A stretch of 21,417 nt of DNA from Rhodospirillales bacterium (GTDB lineage Bacteria; Pseudomonadota; Alphaproteobacteria; Rhodospirillales; Magnetospirillaceae), in assembly GCA_030040955.1 (NCBI GenBank), contig JASHSH010000360.1:1-21417 (forward strand). Reading direction: 5' to 3'. How positions within the stretch are numbered: the first letter of the stretch is position 1; each line of letters begins with the position of its first letter. The notes under the pieces are model-generated. The model was not told the origin of the DNA, made no database searches, and was given only the letters and a program-made list of their open reading frames with translations. Below are positions 15,350 to 20,913 of this stretch, one piece after another. The position numbers and the translations under genes are program-made.

Positions 15350-15580
15350 TCAGGGCGCCTTCGCCTTGCGCCGGGATTCAACCCGTCCCAGGAGCGCGAC
15401 AAGATCGCGCTTCCTGACGCCATCGGCGCGCATGACCATGCGCGTCTCGGGAGCGGCGAGCAGAGCTTCGAGATTCGGTTCGCACTCGACCCAGTGGCAG
15501 TGGGGGTCGAGATTGGCCGCGACGGCGCCCGCCGCGTGGGCGCCCGCCACGAACACCGTCGATTGAACGGATGGCCGCAT
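15350..15580 (-). CDS. Hypothetical protein, 76 aa, first gene after riboswitch 3
   Basis: Unrecognised. The N-terminus STVFVAGAHAAGAVAANL looks like a strand-turn-helix glycine/alanine segment, followed by CHWVECEPNLEALLAAPETRMVM, and the C-terminus is basic. The reading is supported by a strong Shine-Dalgarno (GGGAGG, 6-7 bases before the ATG), by its place directly behind the riboswitch, and by 2-base spacing to the next gene. The Shine-Dalgarno lies within a small hairpin, see the entry at 15585-15624. Confidence 0.7.
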   Translation of the reverse strand: MRPSVQSTVFVAGAHAAGAVAANLDPHCHWVECEPNLEALLAAPETRMVMRADGVRKRDLVALLGRVESRRKAKAP

Positions 15581-15584
15581 GTCT

Positions 15585-15624
15585 GATCCTCCCTTCGGGA
15601 TCGCGACCCTCGGTCGCGACCCTG
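15585..15624 (-). promoter_or_regulatory. Expression platform of riboswitch 3, likely translational
   Basis: Two hairpins lie between aptamer and start codon on the - strand. The first is GGTCGCGA / TCGCGATCC (one bulge). The second is GATCC / GGATC (15585-15602), which encloses the Shine-Dalgarno GGGAGG. The GGAG can also pair with the aptamer's CTCC strand. No T-run follows, so blocking of ribosome access is the better model. Confidence 0.5.
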
Positions 15625-15634
15625 GCCAAAGCCC

Positions 15635-15682
15635 TAGGAGTCATCAGCCTTCGCGGCGGTTAAGGGGGTACTCCATCCCCTA
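15635..15682 (-). promoter_or_regulatory. Fluoride riboswitch 3 (crcB motif), controls the enolase operon
   Basis: On the - strand P1 is GGGG/CCCC around ATGGAGTA, then CTTAA, P3 as CCGCC-GCGAA-GGC, and TGATGACTCCTA. The pseudoknot is GGAGT with ACTCC. It sits 55 bases before the 76-residue gene and just behind a good promoter. Confidence 0.95.
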
Positions 15683-15690
15683 GACGCAGG

Positions 15691-15718
15691 AAGATACCAA
15701 CTTTCTAGATCGGTTCAA
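15691..15718 (-). promoter_or_regulatory. Sigma-70-type promoter for the enolase operon
   Basis: On the - strand -35 TTGAAC (15718-15713), a 16-base spacer and -10 TATCTT (15696-15691). The predicted start, near 15684, falls immediately before P1 of riboswitch 3. Confidence 0.65.
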
Positions 15719-15789
15719 AGCATCGCGGGACACGCGTGCTTCGCTTGGCGAACCATTTCGCTCTGGACAACGACGTCTCCTTTTCAGCG

Positions 15790-17340
15790 CTAAGACACTG
15801 CCGCGCCGGCAACGCGCGGATTGGCCTGCTCCTCCGTGAAAATGCGCGCATACAAATCCTGACCGAAGCTGGTTGGCAGCGGCTCTCCTTCGACGACCTT
15901 GAACGAGCGGGTTCCGTCTGGCCGTCGCTCGGCGCGCAGGAAAGAGTAGGCGGGATCGCCCAACGCATGCATGCTCTGCGCGAAATCGTATTGATGGGTG
16001 ACGAAGAGAATTTTGATTTGTCGCTCGGTCAGCGCGGAGACGACCTGCCGGGCGATCTCGGATCCCTCGCGTTCGTTGGTCGAGGCGAAGGACTCGTTGA
16101 ACAGAACGATCGAATTCGGCACCAGGCAATCCACGATCGCGCTCAGGCGGGAAAGCTCTTCATCGAACTTTCCGCTCTTCATCGTGCTGTCCTCCTCCCG
16201 CTTGTAGTGCGTGAAAATGCGCTCGCACGCATTGGTCTCGAAGGACTCCGCCGGGACGAACATTCCGCATTGCATCATCACCTGAGCGAGGCCAACGCTG
16301 CGCAGAAAAGTCGACTTCCCGCCTTGATTGGCTCCAGTGACGATGACGAGGGTCTTGCCGCGAGCGGCCAACTCGTTGCCGACGACCGCGCGGCCCATCG
16401 TCAGGGCCAGGCAGACGTCGTAGAGTCCTCTCGCCGCGTGGCGACGCTCGACCGAGGCGAAGGGCTGGGGCCAGCAATACGGAACCCCCAATGCGTCAGT
16501 CCGGTCGAGGAGGTTCAGGCAGCCGACATAGAAAGCCAGCTCGGTCCGCAACATCGCGAAGAAGCTGAGAACGTGATCGGCCGACTGCGCGAGCGCATTG
16601 GCCGCCAGGTTGATGCCACGGTCGCGCAGCTCGCCGAGCGCTCGTGCGCCACTCTCGTCGCGCGGCGCCAGCTGGAAGGAATAGGTCGGCGGTCCGCCGC
16701 CGAAGGCGCGTCGGGCCGTTTCGATCACGCGCGCCGACCATCGAGCGGGCCGGGGATTTTCCTTGCGGAGCACATAGTCGGCGCCCTTGCTGCCTTCGCC
16801 AAGGCGCGCACTGATCAGCACGCCGCGCGCGAACCGCAGCTCCTTCAGATGGTATTGGATGGTTTCCAGGTAGGAGTCGCCAAGCTCCTCGACGAGCATC
16901 CCGAACAGCGTGCGGAAGCCATCTGACTGGAACGCCGATACCTGCTCCTCGGCGGTCTCCCGCAGCTCCTTGAGCGCGACGATCAGCATCTCCATGACCT
17001 GGATCGACCGATGCAGCGTCGAACTCGGGTAGTGAAAGACCGCACCGTATATCTTTCGCTCGGCGTCGATCGTCCGGACCGCGAGCGCGTAGACACCGCG
17101 AACGACTTCGGCGTGGCGCACGCAATCCTTCAGAATCTCCTGGCGATAGCGAATCGTGTCGACGTCGGCCGTGCTCTCGAGAACCACGCGAGGTACCACT
17201 TCACCGACCCATCTGTCGCTTTGGGCCATCGCCGCGAACAGAGTGGTCAGCTCGAGATCCTGAACCAGGGCGGCCTCGCCCGGCGGATGCCCGCCGGCCA
17301 GATCGAAGCTTCTATCCCTATATAGAAGGTAGGCCTTCAT
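15790..17340 (-). CDS. MutS domain-V-like ATPase, second of a tandem pair
   Basis: 516 residues. The C-terminal third is a MutS-type ABC ATPase: Walker A TGANQGGKSTFLRS (335-348), a KREEDSTMKSGKFDEELSRL region at the place of the MutS ST-motif loop (380-399), Walker B SIVLFNESFAST (410-421) and an H-loop FVTHQYDF (447-453). The Walker B aspartate is replaced by Asn (NE in place of DE). The N-terminal two thirds are helical and lack the mismatch-recognition domain I (no FxE motif), so this is not a canonical mismatch-repair MutS. It overlaps the upstream paralogue by 23 bases, so the two are probably made together and may form a heterodimer. The fluoride link comes from riboswitch 4. The function is unknown. 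Confidence 0.85.
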   Translation of the reverse strand: MKAYLLYRDRSFDLAGGHPPGEAALVQDLELTTLFAAMAQSDRWVGEVVPRVVLESTADVDTIRYRQEILKDCVRHAEVVRGVYALAVRTIDAERKIYGAVFHYPSSTLHRSIQVMEMLIVALKELRETAEEQVSAFQSDGFRTLFGMLVEELGDSYLETIQYHLKELRFARGVLISARLGEGSKGADYVLRKENPRPARWSARVIETARRAFGGGPPTYSFQLAPRDESGARALGELRDRGINLAANALAQSADHVLSFFAMLRTELAFYVGCLNLLDRTDALGVPYCWPQPFASVERRHAARGLYDVCLALTMGRAVVGNELAARGKTLVIVTGANQGGKSTFLRSVGLAQVMMQCGMFVPAESFETNACERIFTHYKREEDSTMKSGKFDEELSRLSAIVDCLVPNSIVLFNESFASTNEREGSEIARQVVSALTERQIKILFVTHQYDFAQSMHALGDPAYSFLRAERRPDGTRSFKVVEGEPLPTSFGQDLYARIFTEEQANPRVAGAAVS

Positions 17341-18985
17341 CGGACAGCCGATCCTTGATCTGCTGGTAAGTCAGTCGATACTTCTCGGCGATCGAGATCG
17401 CGTAAGATTTGCCGTCGGCCGGTCGCCGCACCACGCGGAACGTGCGCGTAGCCGGGTCGTCCGGGACGACGGTGCTCAGCATGCTCACGGTTCTCTCGCT
17501 GAGCGAGGCGAGCTCGTCGAGAAAGGTGACGCACACGCACAGGCAGTCGAGCCCATCGATCCGCTCGATCACCTTGCGGGCCAGAAAAACCGCATCCTTG
17601 AGCGTCGTGGAATTGAATATTTCGTTGAGGACGATGACGCTGCGAGCCGTCGACTTCTCCAGGATGCCGTGAATGCGGAACAGATCGTCCTGCAGCTTGC
17701 CGTGCAAATTCCTGATGTCCTCCTCGCGCTCGAAATGGGAGAACATGGAGTCGAAGAGGAACAGTCGAGCCGACGACCCGGGTACCGGACAGCCGATGCT
17801 CGCAAGGTGGTGAAGCTGGCCGAACATGCGGGCGAAGGTCGTCTTACCTCCTTGGTTGGGGCCGGAGACGATGATGATCCGCTCGGGACCGCGGAGGTAG
17901 AAGTCGTTGCACACCGTTGTCGCCTTCTGCGCGGTCAGCTTCGCGGCCAGCGCCAGATCGAAGCCTCCCGCGCAGTCAATTTCCTTGTCCGACGTCGCGA
18001 TGCGCGGATAGCAGAACCGCAATCCCGCCTTCTTGAGCGGCGCAATGTAGTTGAGATATCCGATGTAGAAGTGCACCTCGCGATCGAACGACGTCAAAAT
18101 CGGATCGGCGAAATCTCGATGCTCGGCGACGAATCTCGCGAGACGAGAGAATTCCTCGGGGTGGAGGAGCGCGACAAACTCCAAGGCCTGCGCCTCGATA
18201 TGGTTCATGTCCGGCGCGTCGGCGAAGCTCGCCAAATAGCTCTTGACCTCGCCCTGCTGGAACTTCCTGAACGTGTCGGCGACCTCGGCGCCATAGTCCC
18301 GTTCACCGGCGTATTTGCGAAGCTTGAAGCCCGCGTCCTTGATGCGAAGGCTGTAGCGTATGGCGCCCAGCTCGCTCTCGATTCGCTTGATCTCGTTGTG
18401 CAACGTCGTGAACGACTCCGACCGCGCATAGCCGGTCACGTACTCGCGAAGCGCCCGCAAGCCGCGCGAGCGCGGATCCAGCGAAGACAATCCGTCGCCG
18501 AGATCGCAAACGGCGGTGCAATAGGTCTCCGCCGCATGAAGGAACCAGCGCTGTTTCTGAAGATTGAAGTAGAGCTTCGTCGACTGCTCGAGTCGACGTC
18601 GCACGCGCCGCATCGTCGACGCGAACTTGTTCACGCAGCCGAGAATCCGTTCGTCCTCCAGGTCACGCATCACCTCGTGGCGGTAGTCGATCGCGTCGCT
18701 AGTTCCGAGTCGCTCGTGAAAGATTCGGTCCAGATCGTATTCCTGCATGCCGGCCGTCGCGCCGGCCACGATCTGATCGAGATTCAGATCGTGGAAATAG
18801 TCCGGAACCGGCACGGAGGCGGCGCCCGAGTCCAGTTTGGGCTCGACGAACAGGATGCTGAAAAAACGCCGGGGACCGGACGTCGAAGCCGACACCTCGT
18901 CGCCCGGCGTAAACACAGGAGCCCGGTCGGGCCGGAGATCGGAAGAATCGAGCGTCATGTCGGTTTCGATCAGCCCGATCGACAA
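17318..18985 (-). CDS. MutS domain-V-like ATPase, first of a tandem pair
   Basis: 555 residues with the same architecture as the next gene: a long helical region (about 65-320), Walker A SGPNQGGKTTFARM (374-387), HFEREEDIRNLHGKLQDDLFRI as the signature loop (418-439) and Walker B SVIVLNEIFNST (449-460), again with Asn replacing the usual Asp. There is no mismatch-recognition domain. The first in-frame start is TTG at 18985, behind GGTGA that overlaps the stop of the 61-residue gene. An ATG at 18958 is the alternative and would remove nine residues. Sequence similarity to its neighbour is clear only in the ATPase motifs and in segments such as FYIGYLNYI/FYVGCLNLL, so the duplication is old. 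Confidence 0.85.
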   Translation of the reverse strand: MSIGLIETDMTLDSSDLRPDRAPVFTPGDEVSASTSGPRRFFSILFVEPKLDSGAASVPVPDYFHDLNLDQIVAGATAGMQEYDLDRIFHERLGTSDAIDYRHEVMRDLEDERILGCVNKFASTMRRVRRRLEQSTKLYFNLQKQRWFLHAAETYCTAVCDLGDGLSSLDPRSRGLRALREYVTGYARSESFTTLHNEIKRIESELGAIRYSLRIKDAGFKLRKYAGERDYGAEVADTFRKFQQGEVKSYLASFADAPDMNHIEAQALEFVALLHPEEFSRLARFVAEHRDFADPILTSFDREVHFYIGYLNYIAPLKKAGLRFCYPRIATSDKEIDCAGGFDLALAAKLTAQKATTVCNDFYLRGPERIIIVSGPNQGGKTTFARMFGQLHHLASIGCPVPGSSARLFLFDSMFSHFEREEDIRNLHGKLQDDLFRIHGILEKSTARSVIVLNEIFNSTTLKDAVFLARKVIERIDGLDCLCVCVTFLDELASLSERTVSMLSTVVPDDPATRTFRVVRRPADGKSYAISIAEKYRLTYQQIKDRLSDEGLPSI

Positions 18986-18992
18986 GACGAGA

Positions 18993-19178
18993 TCACCAAC
19001 GGGGCCTGCGCGGTGACCCGCCGCTGAGCCCGACGCGCCGAGCGCGCAGCTCGGGGTCTCTCGGCGCCCTGGGACGAGCGGCCGCAGCGCGAAGCACGCG
19101 GCCTCGCCGGAAGAACAGGAAGGCCATCGCCGCGCAGTTCAGCGCGGCGAAAACAAGCGTATCGAAATGGCCGAACAT
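18993..19178 (-). CDS. Small one-helix membrane protein, 61 aa, first gene after riboswitch 4
   Basis: Residues 8-24 (LVFAALNCAAMAFLFFR) form one hydrophobic helix, followed by a strongly basic tail. The ATG has GGAGG seven bases upstream, a better ribosome site than that of the MutS-like gene 7 bases downstream. It may be a real small membrane protein or mainly a coupling ORF for the MutS-like pair. No family is recognised. Confidence 0.55.
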   Translation of the reverse strand: MFGHFDTLVFAALNCAAMAFLFFRRGRVLRAAAARPRAPRDPELRARRVGLSGGSPRRPRW

Positions 19179-19218
19179 CGGGTCCCTCCATTCGCGGCGG
19201 GCCCGGAGCTTAGTCGCT

Positions 19219-19271
19219 GCGGCGAGGAGTTGGGCCCAACCGCTCCCGCCGCGTATCCCACGCTGCAGGAG
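19219..19271 (-). promoter_or_regulatory. Expression platform of riboswitch 4
   Basis: On the - strand CTCCTGCAGCGT (19271-19260) pairs with ACGCGGCGGGAG (19254-19243), with one mismatch and one wobble, around the loop GGGAT, capturing the aptamer's CTCC. The competing partner is CTCCTCGCCGC (19229-19219), which can pair with GCGGCGGGAG (19252-19243) with one bulge. This is a clear two-state switch. No T-run is seen, so the downstream effect may be on translation or Rho access. Confidence 0.6.
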
Positions 19272-19311
19272 TCATCAGCCCATATGGCGGTGTCAGGGGA
19301 CCCCATCCCTG
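19266..19311 (-). promoter_or_regulatory. Fluoride riboswitch 4 (crcB motif), controls the MutS-like operon
   Basis: On the - strand P1 is CAGGG/CCCTG around ATGGGGTC, then P3 as CCGCC-ATATG-GGC and TGATGACTCCTG. The pseudoknot is GGGGT with ACTCC, with one G-U wobble. It is the only copy with GGGGT in place of GGAGT in the loop. Confidence 0.93.
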
Positions 19312-19318
19312 TGCTTCC

Positions 19319-19347
19319 AATATTGGACTTTGCGCCGCTTGCGTCAA
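19319..19347 (-). promoter_or_regulatory. Sigma-70-type promoter for the MutS-like operon
   Basis: On the - strand -35 TTGACG (19347-19342), a 17-base spacer and -10 AATATT (19324-19319). Transcription would begin near 19312, right at P1 of riboswitch 4. Confidence 0.65.
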
Positions 19348-19457
19348 CGACCAAACGGCGGCGGTCCCTCATATCAGCAATGCGCGGCGTCTTTGTCGGC
19401 CATGCGGCGGCGCCAGCTTGCTTGCCAACCGGTGGCAGCAATGATAGCGTCTCGTCT

Positions 19458-19503
19458 CGGGGATGGAGTCCCCCGTTAATCGCCGAAAGACTGATGACTC
19501 CTA
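19458..19503 (+). promoter_or_regulatory. Fluoride riboswitch 5 (crcB motif), controls the triple-repeat membrane protein
   Basis: P1 is CGGGG/CCCCG around ATGGAGTC, then TTAATCGCC-GAAA-GACTGATGACTCCTA. The pseudoknot is GGAGTC with GACTCC, six Watson-Crick pairs. P3 is less regular than in the others (one C-A mismatch). It points right, back to back with riboswitch 4. A possible promoter is TTGCTT (19418-19423) with TGATAG (19442-19447), but it is weak. Confidence 0.93.
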
Positions 19504-19550
19504 CTGCGGTAAGTGCCGCGGTGGGAGCGTTCCCAGACGACCCGCCGCGG
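19498..19550 (+). promoter_or_regulatory. Anti-aptamer and antiterminator of riboswitch 5
   Basis: CTCCTACTGCGG (19498-19509) pairs with CCGCGGTGGGAG (19516-19527) over 12 positions, with two wobbles, around TAAGTG, and takes CTCC away from the aptamer. Once the aptamer holds CTCC, CCGCGGTGGG (19516-19525) is free to pair with CCCGCCGCGG (19541-19550), with one wobble, which destroys the terminator. Every element of an ON switch is present. Confidence 0.8.
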
Positions 19551-19566
19551 AAGTGGCGGGTTTTTT
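19541..19566 (+). terminator. Intrinsic terminator of riboswitch 5
   Basis: CCCGCC (19541-19546), an 8-base loop, GGCGGG (19555-19560) and then six T. It lies between aptamer and gene, so it acts as a regulated stop. Confidence 0.9.
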
Positions 19567-19727
19567 ATTGGCCAGACGCGCCCCCATGGACCGAGCGTCG
19601 CGCCAGAGACTCCCGCCTCGCCTTGCAAAAGAAGGCGCAGCACTTGCCGCGGAGTGGCCACGGGACTCGGCGCGGGAGGAGACGGATGGCTTCATCCCCG
19701 CCAAAGACAGAACCAAGGAGACGTCAC

Positions 19728-20387
19728 ATGAGCAATACGGTAGGAGCGGGTACATCGGTGTCGAAGTTCGAATCCGCATCTCAACTCCTGGCGGGCCTCG
19801 CGGTGATCGTTCTGACCATTCTGGGGTTGGCGGGCCTCGCGCCCAACTTGCTGGTCGCGATCGCGACAATTGTGTTCGGAGCGGAGTTGCTTCTGGACGG
19901 AACCGCGTCCGCCGCCGAGTTGAATCGCCTGCTCGGTCAGGCCGCGGTCGGAGACGGAATACCGACTTCCACGTTCAACAGTCTTTCCCTCGTGTTCGTG
20001 GCGGGGGTCGCCGGCATCGTGCTTGGCATACTGGCGTTGCTCGGTGTTGCCCCCGAGCGTCTGGTGGCAATCGCCGTCATCGGATTTGGCGGCGCCCTTC
20101 TGATGAGCAGCAGCGCCGTGATGCGCATTCGTTCGATGGGCACGTCGGCGGCCGCGGCAACCCAGATTGTCTCGCGGTTCGCCGAGGGAATCGCCGCCGA
20201 TACCGCTGGAACGCAGACAATGGCGGGCCTTACGGCGATCGTCTTGGGCATTCTCGCGCTCTCGGGAATTGCCAGCGTGACGTTGGTGCTGATCGCCCTC
20301 TTGGCCTTGGGATGCTTCGACGTTCTGTCGAGCGCATTCATCAACCAAGGACTGATTGGCGCGTTCCGGGTCGGCGCACGCACCTAG
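19728..20387 (+). CDS. Six-helix membrane protein of three internal repeats, fluoride-regulated, function unknown
   Basis: 219 residues, starting at an ATG with AAGGAG eight bases upstream. Three two-helix units repeat: LLAGLAVIVLTILGLAGLAP then LLVAIATIVFGAELLL; FVAGVAGIVLGILALLGVAP then RLVAIAVIGFGGALLM; TMAGLTAIVLGILALSGIAS then TLVLIALLALGCFDVL. Each is followed by a short polar linker, giving six helices. Apart from the helix-turn-helix hairpin layout I cannot place it in a family; a distant likeness to small HdeD/DUF308-type membrane proteins is possible. Its leader carries the clearest riboswitch of the window, so it should be made only when fluoride is present. Transport, or protection of the membrane, is a guess. 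Confidence 0.88.
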   Translation: MSNTVGAGTSVSKFESASQLLAGLAVIVLTILGLAGLAPNLLVAIATIVFGAELLLDGTASAAELNRLLGQAAVGDGIPTSTFNSLSLVFVAGVAGIVLGILALLGVAPERLVAIAVIGFGGALLMSSSAVMRIRSMGTSAAAATQIVSRFAEGIAADTAGTQTMAGLTAIVLGILALSGIASVTLVLIALLALGCFDVLSSAFINQGLIGAFRVGART

Positions 20388-20424
20388 TCAATCGGTCGGA
20401 GGGTCGTGGTAGGAGACGGAACAG

Positions 20425-20517
20425 GCTCGGGTCCCAACAGCCCGAGCAGCCGCAGCCGCGCCGCACCCGCGCATTCCGGCCGATGCAGGCACCGGAGCCG
20501 ATACCTCCGGTGCCTGC
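20425..20517. terminator. Two strong hairpins between convergent genes
   Basis: GCTCGGG/CCCGAGC (20425-20447, 9-base loop) and a perfect 13-bp stem GCAGGCACCGGAG/CTCCGGTGCCTGC with a 7-base loop (20485-20517). They lie in the 195-base gap between a + strand and a - strand gene end. No T-run follows, but the second stem is the strongest simple hairpin in the window and could stop transcripts from both sides. Confidence 0.5.
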
Positions 20518-20582
20518 CGATCCGGTCCTTCTGAATTCCGGCGGATGTTGGCGAGCGGACCGCCGCGGGATTCTACCGAGTC

Positions 20583-20906
20583 CTATAGCCGCGCTATGAG
20601 CGCGCGATAGCCGCGTTCGGCCTCGGAAGTCGGCCGCGCGATGGCGATGATCTGGGAGGTGAGCACGTCGCAGGGCACCTTGGCGTCTCCCGCCATCATG
20701 AAGTCCGTATAGACCAGATGCATCTTCTCCAGCTTCAGCACCCTGGGCGAACGAAGCTGCACCGTTGGTCCGAACTCACCCTGAAATTCCGCGATCGCGA
20801 CCTCGCCCGTGCTCAGCCTGACGAGCACGGTGTCGCCCGGCGAGAAGCGGCCGAACAGCTCGCCCAAATTGCCCGACGGCAGAGGAGTTGGCTTCGTTCC
20901 GATCAT
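20583..20906 (-). CDS. Hypothetical protein, 107 aa
   Basis: Unrecognised. The middle (FSPGDTVLVRLSTGEVAIAEFQGEFGPTVQLRSPRVL) has the alternating pattern of a small beta-barrel such as an SH3 or Sm-like fold, followed by a helix-poor tail. It is soluble with no signal peptide. It begins 7 bases after the PAP2-like gene in the same direction, so the two share a transcript that enters from the right. A fluoride link is possible but the leader is outside the window. Confidence 0.7.
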   Translation of the reverse strand: MIGTKPTPLPSGNLGELFGRFSPGDTVLVRLSTGEVAIAEFQGEFGPTVQLRSPRVLKLEKMHLVYTDFMMAGDAKVPCDVLTSQIIAIARPTSEAERGYRALIARL

Positions 20907-20913
20907 CGCACGA

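Noticed and set aside
15790..18985. Canonical mismatch-repair MutS
   Set aside because: No mismatch-recognition domain, proteins far too short, and an altered Walker B; only the ATPase part is shared.
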